Shown: piece by piece, positions 18,477-26,819 of the stretch | Layout: the number at the start of each line of letters is the position of its first letter | How positions within the stretch are numbered: position 1 is the first letter of the stretch | Source: Microbacterium ginsengiterrae | GTDB lineage: Bacteria > Actinomycetota > Actinomycetes > Actinomycetales > Microbacteriaceae | Assembly: GCF_014205075.1 (NCBI RefSeq) | Contig: NZ_JACHMU010000001.1 | Coordinates: forward strand, 310,001 to 374,000 | Direction: 5' to 3' | DNA: 64,000 nucleotides | The notes under the pieces: generated by a model | The model's input: only the letters and a program-made list of their open reading frames with translations | Told to the model about the DNA's origin: nothing | The model's database searches: none | Position numbers and translations under genes: made by a program

Positions 18477-18485
18477 CACTGTGAA
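18463..18485. promoter_or_regulatory. Probable IclR-type operator of the sugar-acid operon
   Basis: TGAACCCCGTTCA (18463-18475) is a perfect inverted repeat with arms TGAAC/GTTCA, followed six bases later by another TGAA (18482-18485). The same design (TGAAC-CCnn-TTCA-N6-TGAA) recurs at 20412-20434, which implies one shared regulator. The IclR gene between the two sites is the obvious candidate. Confidence 0.7.
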
Positions 18486-18489
18486 CCGA

Positions 18490-19278
18490 TCAGGCGCGCG
18501 CCCTGCCACTGAACGGGTTGGTCAGCGCTCCTGCGGCCTCGCGCAGCGCAGATCCGACCCGTTCGATGCGGGCTTCCTCCGCCTCTCCGACGCGGATCGC
18601 GACCCCCAGCGCGAGCGGCGGATCCGATGGCGCCCAGCCGTCCAACGCGACGGCGACGCCGACGACGCCGCGGAACGACTCCTCGGCATCCAGCGCCCAC
18701 CCGCGTCGCCTTGCCGCGGCGAGGACCTCGAGAAGGTCGGACAGGGACGTGATGCTGCGCTCCGTCAGAGCGGGGAAGGTGGCGTCGGCGCCGAGGAGCG
18801 CCGTGACGTCCTCGTCGCTCAGCTCGGCCAGCAGCGCGCGCCCTGTCGCCGAGAGCGCTGCGGGGAGCCGGGACCCGAGGGGCGTGCCGAGGCGCACGGA
18901 GTGCGAACCCTCGTGCCGGGCCAGGTACAGCGCATCGGCCCCGTCCAGCAGCGCGACCTGGACGAGTTCCGTACGCAGCACGGGCGAGGCCTCGCACACG
19001 TTGTAGAACTCACGGATCTGGTTGAACTGTGCGGCGAAAGCCCCGCCGAGCTCCGCTGTGCGCAGGCCGAGGCGGTACCCCTGCGCTGTGCGCTGGATCA
19101 TCCCGCCCGCCTCGAGAGCGAGACAGAGGTTCGTCGTCGAAGACTTCGCGAGCCCGAGATCTCCGGCGAGCTCGGTCAGCGTGCGGGGCCCTTCGGCCTC
19201 GGCGAGAAGCCCCAGCAGGCGGATGCTCCGTGTGACGGCAGGTGCAGGGTCGCGGCCATCTCGATTGTCGTCATCCAT
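18490..19278 (-). CDS. IclR family transcriptional regulator
   Basis: 262 residues. The N-terminal winged helix-turn-helix (about 14-75) reads TRSIRLLGLLAEAEGPRTLTELAGDLGLAKSSTTNLCLAL. The C-terminal IclR effector domain carries GSRLPAALSATGRALLAELS and RRRGWALDAEE. It probably senses a sugar acid. It is downstream of the 2-hydroxyacid dehydrogenase gene by 21 bases, so it is co-transcribed with it, and it sits between the two matching operator sites it most likely binds. GGAAGG precedes the ATG. Confidence 0.9.
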   Translation of the reverse strand: MDDDNRDGRDPAPAVTRSIRLLGLLAEAEGPRTLTELAGDLGLAKSSTTNLCLALEAGGMIQRTAQGYRLGLRTAELGGAFAAQFNQIREFYNVCEASPVLRTELVQVALLDGADALYLARHEGSHSVRLGTPLGSRLPAALSATGRALLAELSDEDVTALLGADATFPALTERSITSLSDLLEVLAAARRRGWALDAEESFRGVVGVAVALDGWAPSDPPLALGVAIRVGEAEEARIERVGSALREAAGALTNPFSGRARA

Positions 19279-19299
19279 GGCCGTGCCTTCCGCTGTCGA

Positions 19300-20358
19300 T
19301 CAGTAGAACTCGACCGTATCGACCACGGCGCGCAGCGGCCGCCCATCGAGCAGGCGCGCCGCATTCTCTGCGAACCGTCGGGCGATGCGCTCCTCCTCCT
19401 TCGAACTCAGAGCCGCGGTGTGCGGGCTGACGAGCACATTCGGGTGCGTCCACAGGGGCGATGTCGGATCCAACGGCTCGCGCTCGAAGACGTCGAGCGC
19501 GGCGAACGCGATCCTGCCGTCGTCGAGGGCGGGAAGAAGGTGTGACTCATCGATCACGGTGCCGCGACCGACACTGGCGAGCACCGCCCCCGGCTTCACC
19601 GCCGCAAGTACCTCAGCGCCGATGAGGTGATGGGTCTGCTCCGTACCGGGGAGCGTCACGACGATCGCGTCGACGTGCTGAACGACGTCGACGAGATCCT
19701 CGAGGGCGATCAGTCGGTCGACGCCCTCGACCGGCGTCCCGGATCGCGAGGTCCCCCAGACCTGCGCGCCGAGCGCCGAGAAACGCCGCGCGCATTCGGC
19801 ACCGATGCCGCCGAGCCCGACCACGAGGACCGTCATCTCGTCGACCTGACGCATCTCCCACCGCTCCGGCCAGGTGCGCGATCGCTGGTCCTGGATCAGG
19901 CGCCCGAGCCCCTTGGCCCCGGCGAGGACGCCGAAGACCGCGAACTCCGCGAGGGTCCCACCGTGGACTCCGGCGCTCGTGGTGAACGTGATGCGATCGA
20001 GGGCGTCCCTGCTGAGCTCGGCGGCCTTGACCTGACTGCCGCCACCGGCGGCGGTCGTCATGACCCAGCGCAGGTCCGGGTTGGCCTCGACGGTGCGGGC
20101 GAGAGCGGCGGGATCCACGTCCGGGATGCCGAAGAGCACATCGGCCGAATCGACCATCGCATCGAACGCCGCCTGCTGCTCAGGGGTACGCTGATGGTCC
20201 GGGTCGCCCGACCAGTCGGCAGGTCCCCGCATCGGCCGCACGAGGGAGTGATCGCGAACGACCTCGAGCCGCGGTTCGAGCTCCTCGATGAGACGGCACA
20301 GCGGTTCGGACAGAGGCACCGACACGACTGCGCGGAGGCTGCTCGGGTCGTTCGTCAT
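19300..20358 (-). CDS. D-isomer-specific 2-hydroxyacid dehydrogenase family protein
   Basis: 352 residues. The NAD-binding core has VLVVGLGGIGAECARRFSALG. The catalytic set is Arg in SVGRGTVIDE, Glu in the DVFEREPLD segment and His in VSPHTAAL. It would reduce or oxidise a 2-keto/2-hydroxy acid such as 2-ketogluconate, glyoxylate or hydroxypyruvate; the family does not allow a finer call. ATG with AAGGAC upstream. The promoter region is shared with the divergent HIBADH-like gene and contains the operator cluster at 20402-20434. The minus-strand TAGAGT box near 20390 is a possible -10. Confidence 0.85.
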   Translation of the reverse strand: MTNDPSSLRAVVSVPLSEPLCRLIEELEPRLEVVRDHSLVRPMRGPADWSGDPDHQRTPEQQAAFDAMVDSADVLFGIPDVDPAALARTVEANPDLRWVMTTAAGGGSQVKAAELSRDALDRITFTTSAGVHGGTLAEFAVFGVLAGAKGLGRLIQDQRSRTWPERWEMRQVDEMTVLVVGLGGIGAECARRFSALGAQVWGTSRSGTPVEGVDRLIALEDLVDVVQHVDAIVVTLPGTEQTHHLIGAEVLAAVKPGAVLASVGRGTVIDESHLLPALDDGRIAFAALDVFEREPLDPTSPLWTHPNVLVSPHTAALSSKEEERIARRFAENAARLLDGRPLRAVVDTVEFY

Positions 20359-20401
20359 GATGGTCCTTCCTCAGGTACGGTCCCCAGCACTCTAGCGGAG
20401 A

Positions 20402-20434
20402 TTCATCCTGCTGAACCCTATTCATCCGGTTGAA
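20402..20434. promoter_or_regulatory. Probable IclR-type operator cluster in divergent promoter
   Basis: Four regularly placed half-sites: TTCA-N6-TGAA (20402-20415), then TTCA-N6-TGAA (20421-20434), joined by TGAACCCTATTCA (20412-20424). The central unit matches the site at 18463. It lies between the divergent 2-hydroxyacid dehydrogenase and HIBADH-like genes and upstream of the TACAGT box at 20442-20447. Confidence 0.7.
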
Positions 20435-20453
20435 CGATTGGTACAGTGGCGCC

Positions 20454-21362
20454 ATGCGCATCTCATCTGCGGACATCGGCGTCATCGGACTCGGGGCGAT
20501 GGGCCGCCCCATGGCGGAGCGACTCCTCGCCGCCCACGGGCGGCTCATGATCCACGCGCGACGACCGCAGCCGGAGCTCGTCGCCGCTGGCGCGACGTGG
20601 GTCGACTCACCCCGCGAACTCGCATCGCGCGTCGATGTCCTCCTCACGATGCTCCCTGACCTGCCTCAGCTCGAGGCTCTCCTCGAGGGTGAGGACGGTC
20701 TGCTCGCGGATGCCGGCGACCTGCTCATCCTCATCGGGTCGACATCCTCCGCCCCCGCCGTGCGCGACCTCTCCGCACGACTGGGGGAACGGTCTCGTGG
20801 TCGGGTCAGAGTCGTGGACTGCCCTGTTTCCGGCGGGGTCGACGGGGCCACGAACGGCTCGCTGTCCATCATGCTCGGCGGCGACGAAGAGGATGCGACG
20901 CGCGCAGCCGATGCCCTCCGCCCGTGCGGGACGCCCGTCCTGCTCGGGCCGTTGGGCGCCGGGCAGGTCGCGAAGGCGTGCAACCAGCTCGTCGTCGCAT
21001 CCACGATCCTCGCGCTCGGCGAGGCCACCGTGCTCGCCGAGCGCTCCGGCCTCGACGTCGACGCGATGTGGACCCTCCTCTCCGGCGGCTACGCGGGTTC
21101 CCGCCTGCTCGACAGCCGGAAGGACAAGCTCGTCTCCGGTGATGACTCCCCCAGCGGAGTGGCCGAGTACATGGTCAAGGACCTGCGCTTCGCCGCGGAC
21201 ATCGCCGAAGCGACCTCGACGTTCCCCGTGCTGCTGCCGGCCCTGCGCAACGCGTTCGACGAGATCGTCGACGCAGGCCTCGGCCAGCGCGACATCGCCG
21301 TCTCCCGGCGCTTCGTCGCCTCGCGCGACGCGAACGCGCCCGAGGGCCCCGGGCAGCGATAA
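20454..21362 (+). CDS. NAD(P)-dependent beta-hydroxyacid dehydrogenase (HIBADH/GarR-like)
   Basis: 302 residues. DIGVIGLGAMGRPMAERLL is the Rossmann motif, DCPVSGGVDGATNGSLSIMLGG is the substrate-binding signature, and GAGQVAKACNQL contains the catalytic Lys. This is the 3-hydroxyisobutyrate/tartronate semialdehyde reductase family. In this block a tartronate semialdehyde or sugar-acid reductase role is plausible. TACAGT ends six bases before the ATG and no ribosome-binding site is present, so the mRNA is probably leaderless, with the operator cluster immediately upstream. Confidence 0.85.
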   Translation: MRISSADIGVIGLGAMGRPMAERLLAAHGRLMIHARRPQPELVAAGATWVDSPRELASRVDVLLTMLPDLPQLEALLEGEDGLLADAGDLLILIGSTSSAPAVRDLSARLGERSRGRVRVVDCPVSGGVDGATNGSLSIMLGGDEEDATRAADALRPCGTPVLLGPLGAGQVAKACNQLVVASTILALGEATVLAERSGLDVDAMWTLLSGGYAGSRLLDSRKDKLVSGDDSPSGVAEYMVKDLRFAADIAEATSTFPVLLPALRNAFDEIVDAGLGQRDIAVSRRFVASRDANAPEGPGQR

Positions 21363-21400
21363 CCTGAAGTTCCCCCTTTTTCACGACCGAGGAGCAGTCT

Positions 21401-22849
21401 GTGCCCGAAGCATCAGCGAACATCGGAGTCGTCGGACTCGCCGTCATGGGTTCCAATCTCGCCCGCAACCTCGCCAGCCGCGAGGGCAACACGGTGGCGA
21501 TCTTCAACCGCAGCTACGAGAAGACCCGGACGCTTCTTGACGAGCACCCCGAGGCGGAGTTCGTCCCGGCATCCACCTACGAGGAGTTCGCCGCGTCGCT
21601 GTCCAAGCCCCGCACCGCGATCATCATGGTCAAGGCCGGACGCCCGACGGATGCCGTGATCGACTCCCTCATCGAGGTCTTCGAGCCGGGCGACATCATC
21701 GTCGACGGCGGCAACGCCTACTTCCCCGACACGATCCGCCGCGAGAAGGCCGTCCGTGAGACGGGCATCAACTTCGTCGGCGCCGGGATCTCCGGCGGTG
21801 AAGAGGGCGCCCTGCGAGGTCCGTCCATCATGCCCGGCGGCTCGGACGAGTCGTGGGTCACGCTCGGCCCGATCCTGAAGTCCATCGCCGCCGTCGCCGA
21901 GGGCGAGCCCTGCGTGACGCACGTCGGTCACGACGGCGCCGGCCACTTCGTGAAGATGGTGCACAACGGCATCGAGTACGCCGACATGCAGCTGATCGCC
22001 GAGGCATACGACCTCATCCGCCGCGCGACCGGGAAGACTCCGGCCGAGATCGCCGAGATCTTCGCCGAGTGGAACCGCGGCGAGCTCGAGTCCTACCTGA
22101 TCGAGATCACCGCAGAGGTCCTCCGCCAGGTCGACGCCGAGACCGGCAAGCCCCTCGTCGACATCATCCTCGATCAGGCAGGCGCCAAGGGCACCGGCGC
22201 GTGGACCGTGCAGACCGCGCTCTCCCTCGGCGTCCCCGTCTCCGGCATCGCCGAGGCGACCTTCGCCCGGTCGCTGTCCTCCCACCCCGAGCAGCGTGCC
22301 GTCGCCGCGCACCTCCCCGGTCCGGACGCGACGGGAGTCGTCGACGACCCCGACGCCTTCATCGAAGACGTCCGCCTCGCCCTGTACGCCTCGAAGATCG
22401 TCGCCTACTCCCAGGGCTTCGACGAGATCCGTGCGGGCGCGGCCGAGTACGACTGGAACATCGACCTCGGCGCGATCTCGAAGATCTGGCGCGGCGGCTG
22501 CATCATCCGTGCCCAGTTCCTCAACCGCATCGCCGACGCGTATGCAGAGACGCCGGACCTCCCCGTCCTCATGAGCGCGCCGTACTTCGCCGAGGCGTTC
22601 ACCCGCAGCCAGGAGGCCTGGCGCCGCGTCGTCACCGCCGCCGCGAACGCGGGGATCCCCGCACCGGCGTTCTCGTCCTCGCTGTCGTACTACGACGGCA
22701 TCCGCGCCGACCGCCTGCCCGCGGCCCTCGTCCAGGGTCAGCGCGACTTCTTCGGCGCGCACACCTACAAGCGCATCGACAAGGAAGGCACCTTCCACAC
22801 GCTGTGGTCCGGTGACCGCACCGAGATCGAAGCCGTCGACACCCACTGA
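21401..22849 (+). CDS. gnd: 6-phosphogluconate dehydrogenase, decarboxylating
   Basis: 482 residues, the long form used by most bacteria. NIGVVGLAVMGSNLARNL binds NADP, IIMVKAGRPTDAVID and GNAYFPDT follow, GISGGEEGALRGPSIMPGG is the family signature, and HFVKMVHNGIEYADMQLIAEAY has the catalytic Lys. It converts 6-phosphogluconate to ribulose-5-phosphate with CO2 and NADPH. It starts at a GTG with GAGGAG upstream, 38 bases after the HIBADH-like gene, and is probably co-transcribed. It uses the product of gntK in this block. Confidence 0.96.
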   Translation: MPEASANIGVVGLAVMGSNLARNLASREGNTVAIFNRSYEKTRTLLDEHPEAEFVPASTYEEFAASLSKPRTAIIMVKAGRPTDAVIDSLIEVFEPGDIIVDGGNAYFPDTIRREKAVRETGINFVGAGISGGEEGALRGPSIMPGGSDESWVTLGPILKSIAAVAEGEPCVTHVGHDGAGHFVKMVHNGIEYADMQLIAEAYDLIRRATGKTPAEIAEIFAEWNRGELESYLIEITAEVLRQVDAETGKPLVDIILDQAGAKGTGAWTVQTALSLGVPVSGIAEATFARSLSSHPEQRAVAAHLPGPDATGVVDDPDAFIEDVRLALYASKIVAYSQGFDEIRAGAAEYDWNIDLGAISKIWRGGCIIRAQFLNRIADAYAETPDLPVLMSAPYFAEAFTRSQEAWRRVVTAAANAGIPAPAFSSSLSYYDGIRADRLPAALVQGQRDFFGAHTYKRIDKEGTFHTLWSGDRTEIEAVDTH

Positions 22850-22864
22850 TCGACACGCGCACGG

Positions 22865-22896
22865 AGGGGCCGGGAACCATCGGGTTCCCGGCCCCT
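22865..22896. terminator. Bidirectional terminator between gnd and the flavoenzyme gene
   Basis: Perfect 14-bp stem (22865-22878 with 22883-22896) with ATCG loop between two converging genes. Strong enough to end transcription from both sides. Confidence 0.8.
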
Positions 22897-22901
22897 TCCC
22901 G

Positions 22902-24131
22902 TCACATGACGACGTTGTGGTTGCGGCGGAACAGGTTGTCCGGGTCCCACGCCCGTTTGATCATGCGGAGCCGTTCATAGGCCTCCGGCGTGAACATCCC
23001 CCGCACGGCGTCCGGCCGCTCCTCCACGGCGAAGTTGCCGTACTCGGCGAGCCGCCTCGTTTCCATCTGCGCCCACTCTGACCGCATCGCCTCCCGCGCC
23101 TGATCGTCCACCAGGCCCGGGATGTCGAAGCCGCCCACCATGACGAACCAGGTCGCCGCGCGGGCGGGAAATGCAGTGGCGCCCTGCTCGACCTCGCTGA
23201 ACGCACCACCGAGCGAACGAAGGAAGATCACCGACGCGGGGTGGGCGCCCTTGAACCTCACCAGGGCGTCGATGAGATCGTCGTCGAGGTGCGCGAAGAG
23301 GCCATTGCCGCCGATGAATCCGGGCGGTTCCGCGCCCTCCGGAGCCTCGGGCATCTCCAGCAGGATGTCGCGGTACCTCGGCGTCGTGTATTCGGCCGAG
23401 ACCCCGGGAAGAGCGGCGACGGGGGCCATGACCTCGTGCAGTCGCCCCTCGGCGCCGCTCGCCCAGACGGCGCTGGTCCTCGCCCCGGCCGGCGCGCTCG
23501 GGTCCATGGGCGGCACGTCCATGTACGTCACGGTCACTTCTCTCGGCGCATCGCGCATCACATCGCGCATGACGCGCAACGCGCGAGCGGCATCCTCCGA
23601 GATCACATGCTCGCCGTAGGTGATCGCCGGCAGAGGGTGTGCGCGGAAGTCGAACCGGGTCACGACGCCGAAGTTGCCTCCGCCACCACGGAGCGCCCAG
23701 AACAGGTCGGCATTCTCGGTGGCGGACGCTTCGACGATCTCCCCACCGGCGGTGACGACCTGCGCGCCGACGAGCTGGTCGACCGCCAGGCCCCAAGCGC
23801 GGACCATCCAGCCGATGCCTCCGCCGAGGGTGAGTCCGCCGACACCGACCGAGGCGGTGTCGCCGGAGCTGATCGCCAGTCCGTGCTCGGCGAGGGCCGC
23901 CGCGACGTCTCCCCAGACGGCGCCACCCCCGACATGGACGACCGTGCCGTCGATCTCGATGGCTGCGAGGGCCGCGAGCTCGATGCGGATGCCGTCCGAC
24001 GGCGCATGCGACCAGGGGCCGTGACCCCCGGAGACGACGGTGAGGGGAAGTTCTTGCTGATGTGCACGTCGAACGAGGTCGGCGACCTCGGCGACGGTGG
24101 TGGGACGGGTTGTGAAAGCCTCATCGCTCAT
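22902..24131 (-). CDS. FAD-binding oxidoreductase, berberine-bridge-enzyme-like
   Basis: 409 residues. The PCMH-type FAD domain comes first: VVSGGHGPWSHAP, with the His expected to bind FAD covalently, SSGDTASVGVGGLTLGGGIG, and LFWALRGGGGNFGVVTRFDF. It ends with the BBE motif YERLRMIKRAWDPDNLFRRNHNV. Bacterial relatives oxidise sugars or other alcohols; the substrate is unknown here. The usual second covalent Cys is not seen. The start is the ATG of MSDEAFTTRP. An upstream in-frame reading to 24182 lacks family similarity and there is no clear Shine-Dalgarno site. Alone on its strand. Confidence 0.87.
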   Translation of the reverse strand: MSDEAFTTRPTTVAEVADLVRRAHQQELPLTVVSGGHGPWSHAPSDGIRIELAALAAIEIDGTVVHVGGGAVWGDVAAALAEHGLAISSGDTASVGVGGLTLGGGIGWMVRAWGLAVDQLVGAQVVTAGGEIVEASATENADLFWALRGGGGNFGVVTRFDFRAHPLPAITYGEHVISEDAARALRVMRDVMRDAPREVTVTYMDVPPMDPSAPAGARTSAVWASGAEGRLHEVMAPVAALPGVSAEYTTPRYRDILLEMPEAPEGAEPPGFIGGNGLFAHLDDDLIDALVRFKGAHPASVIFLRSLGGAFSEVEQGATAFPARAATWFVMVGGFDIPGLVDDQAREAMRSEWAQMETRRLAEYGNFAVEERPDAVRGMFTPEAYERLRMIKRAWDPDNLFRRNHNVVM

Positions 24132-24267
24132 GGAGAGAGAGGGTACTCCCGGTATCGGACATCCGGGGCCGCATGTTCCCACGCACTCGCGCTCGCCGAC
24201 GCGAACTCACAGATCACCCATAGCGTTCTCCATAGAAATCACATAGCTGATTCCACAGAATGGGCTC

Positions 24268-24996
24268 ATGACCTCTGATATGCCCGAACTGCGTCGCCCC
24301 GACGGATCCCCGCTGCGCATCCTCGCCGTGGACGATGAGCAGATGCTCACCGATCTGCTCGCGATGGCGCTGCGCATGGAGGGCTGGGAGGTCCGCACCG
24401 CATCATCCGGCCTCGAGGCCCTGCAGGTCGCGCGCGACTTCGAACCCGACGCCCTGATCCTCGACATCATGATGCCCGACCTCGACGGCGTCAGCGTGCT
24501 GCGACGACTGCGCGAGTCCGGCAACCTCGTCCCCGTGCTCTTCCTCACGGCGAAGGATGCCGTCGGCGACCGCGTCGCCGGGCTCACGGCGGGCGGAGAT
24601 GACTACGTCACCAAGCCCTTCAGCCTCGAAGAGGTCATCGCGCGCCTTCGGGCGATCATCCGCCGCACGGGCGTCGCGGCGACCGACGACAGCCAGTCGA
24701 TCCTGCGCGTGGGCGACCTGACGCTCAACGAGGACAGCCACGAGGTCGAGCGCGACGGTGTCGAGATCGAGCTGACGGCGACGGAGTTCGAACTGTTGCG
24801 CTACCTCATGCGAAACGAGCGCCGCGTGCTGTCGAAGGCGCAGATCCTCGACCGGGTCTGGAGCTACGACTTCGGCGGGAAGTCCTCGGTCGTGGAGCTG
24901 TACATCTCATATCTCCGCAAGAAGATCGACGCCGGTCGCACTCCCCTGCTGCACACCGTCCGCGGCGTCGGATACATGATCAAGGCTCCTCAGTGA
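24268..24996 (+). CDS. OmpR-family response regulator
   Basis: 242 residues. The receiver domain (about 17-130) has acidic DDE, the phosphorylated Asp in LILDIMMPDLDG, Thr in LFLTAKD and Lys in YVTKPFSLEE. The winged-helix DNA-binding domain follows with LTATEFELLRYLMRNERRVLSK and LHTVRGVGYMI. It is paired with the sensor kinase that overlaps it (GTGA). A CAGAAT box lies six bases before the ATG, another possibly leaderless start. The set of regulated genes is not evident. Confidence 0.94.
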   Translation: MTSDMPELRRPDGSPLRILAVDDEQMLTDLLAMALRMEGWEVRTASSGLEALQVARDFEPDALILDIMMPDLDGVSVLRRLRESGNLVPVLFLTAKDAVGDRVAGLTAGGDDYVTKPFSLEEVIARLRAIIRRTGVAATDDSQSILRVGDLTLNEDSHEVERDGVEIELTATEFELLRYLMRNERRVLSKAQILDRVWSYDFGGKSSVVELYISYLRKKIDAGRTPLLHTVRGVGYMIKAPQ

Positions 24997-26525
24997 TCAG
25001 GAAGAGGATGCACCGGCCGCTCACCCTCCAGGCGCGGTTGATGACCGCCGTGATCGGGTTCGTGTCGCTCATCCTCATCATCGTCGCCGTCATCACCAGC
25101 GCGACGCTGGGCACCGCGCTGGAAGGTCAACTCGCCGAGCAGGTGCGGTCGCTGTCGCTGCGCACGACAAGCCTCGTCACCAAGGCATCCATCCCCGCCG
25201 CCGTGCGCAACGCCCCCCTGACGGCGCAGATCGCGATGGAGAACGTCGCTCCGCCCGCGAGCGGACTGCTGCTCGCGATCGCCGCACCGGGCAGCGGCGC
25301 CAGCGGCGTCGTGGTGAGCGGAACCGGTGAACTGAGGGATCTGACCGCGCGGGAGCTCGCCGACATCGACGACGCCCTCGCCGGCCGATCGACGGGGACG
25401 ATCACTCTCGACGGCCGCGGATCGACCTCGTATCAGCTCGTCGTCACGCAGACCTCGGTGACGGAGTTCTCCGACAACATCAACGTCGTCACGGGGCTTC
25501 CGCGGGACGCGATCCAGAGCACACTGGCGCAACTGCTGACGGTCATCACCCTCGCCACGCTCGGTGGTCTGATCCTGTTGGCGCTGACGACCATGGTCAC
25601 CATCCGGTACAGCCTGCGACCGCTGCGCGCCGTCGCAGGGACGGCGACGAGGGTGGCCAACCAGCCGCTGGATCGCGGCGAGGTCGAGATCACCGAGCGC
25701 GTCCCGGCATCCGAGGCCGATCCGCGCACCGAGACCGGCATCGTCGGTGCGTCGCTGAACAAGCTGCTCGACCACGTCAACGACTCCCTCGCCGCCCGTC
25801 AGCGCAACGAAGAGCTCATGCGGAAGTTCGTCGCCGACGCCAGTCACGAGCTGCGCACTCCGTTGGCATCCATCCGCGGATACTCGGAACTGTCGCTGCG
25901 CGCGCTCCGTCAGGGAGTGGATGCCGGCGGCACCGAGACCGCACTCGAACGCATCCAGGCGCAGTCCCTCCGGATGACGCGGCTCGTCGAGGACCTGTTG
26001 CTGCTCGCCCGCCTCGACGAGGGTCAGGAGCTCGTGCACAGCACCGTCGACCTGACGCAGCTGGCGCTGGAGGGGGTCTCCGATGCCCGCCCGACCGGCC
26101 CGGACCACGTCTGGCACATCGACGTCCCCGACGAGCCGGTGACCATGCTCGGCGATGCGGGGAGGCTGCACCAGGTCATCGCCAATCTGCTCGCCAACGC
26201 CCGCACGCACACCCCGCCGGGAACCGAGATCACGCTCGGCGTCGCGAAGGAGGGCACCGAGGCCGTCATCCGCGTGCACGACGACGGACCGGGCATCGAT
26301 CCCGACGTCCGAGACGAACTGTTCGCCCGGTTCGCCAGGGGCGACAGCTCGCGTGCGAGGCAGACCGGTGGCACGGGCCTCGGCCTCGCCATCGTGAAAG
26401 CGATCGTCGAGGGCCACCGTGGCACGATCTCGGTCGAATCCGAGCCGGGAGACACGACCTTCACTGTCCGATTCCCCATCACGACGGCATCCGAATCCGC
26501 CGTGGCGGGATCCCCCTCCGCCTGA
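24993..26525 (+). CDS. Sensor histidine kinase
   Basis: 510 residues. The first transmembrane helix is at about 20-42, an extracellular sensor domain of about 145 residues follows, and a second helix lies near 186-207. A HAMP domain, the HisKA motif FVADASHELRTPLASIRGY with the phospho-accepting His, then N (NLLANARTH), G1 (DDGPGID), F and G2 (GTGLGLAIVKAI) boxes complete the kinase. The GTG start overlaps the response regulator stop. This overall plan resembles MprB/TcrY-type kinases. The stimulus is unknown. Confidence 0.94.
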   Translation: MIRKRMHRPLTLQARLMTAVIGFVSLILIIVAVITSATLGTALEGQLAEQVRSLSLRTTSLVTKASIPAAVRNAPLTAQIAMENVAPPASGLLLAIAAPGSGASGVVVSGTGELRDLTARELADIDDALAGRSTGTITLDGRGSTSYQLVVTQTSVTEFSDNINVVTGLPRDAIQSTLAQLLTVITLATLGGLILLALTTMVTIRYSLRPLRAVAGTATRVANQPLDRGEVEITERVPASEADPRTETGIVGASLNKLLDHVNDSLAARQRNEELMRKFVADASHELRTPLASIRGYSELSLRALRQGVDAGGTETALERIQAQSLRMTRLVEDLLLLARLDEGQELVHSTVDLTQLALEGVSDARPTGPDHVWHIDVPDEPVTMLGDAGRLHQVIANLLANARTHTPPGTEITLGVAKEGTEAVIRVHDDGPGIDPDVRDELFARFARGDSSRARQTGGTGLGLAIVKAIVEGHRGTISVESEPGDTTFTVRFPITTASESAVAGSPSA

Positions 26526-26573
26526 CGCAGCCGTCCCGCCTGTCACGCACGCTCCGGCTGGCCGCCCGCCACC

Positions 26574-26657
26574 GCACGGATGCAGGGAGCAGGCACGGAT
26601 GCAGGTCCTGTCCGCGGCGTGTCGCCCTGCATCCGTGCGCCGGCCCTGCATCCGTGC
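26574..26657. repeat. Double-inverted 19-bp-period repeat, copy A
   Basis: Two direct copies of GCACGGATGCAGG (26574, 26593) face two copies of CCCTGCATCCGTGC (26625, 26644), each pair 19 bp apart, separated by a 19-base centre. The whole 84-bp unit can fold into one long imperfect hairpin. A second copy lies at 27742-27824, on the other side of the DUF559 gene. The gap 26526-26819 holds no gene that I can support. Confidence 0.85.
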
Positions 26658-26819
26658 GCTCCGTGATGCCTCCGAAGCGGACGGGCGGGGCGGTCCGTGC
26701 GCCGCCGTCGCGCCTCCGGCACGGCCGCGACTCCCGGGCGAACCGGCGGATTCCGGGCAGGCGACTCCGGGACGGGCAGGCGGACGGTGCGCGACGAGCA
26801 CTGCGGGACAGCGGGTCCC

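Noticed and set aside
24990..26801. Long minus-strand frame opposite the sensor kinase
   Set aside because: The kinase motifs are intact on the plus strand. The antisense product has no domain and extends into the repeat region.
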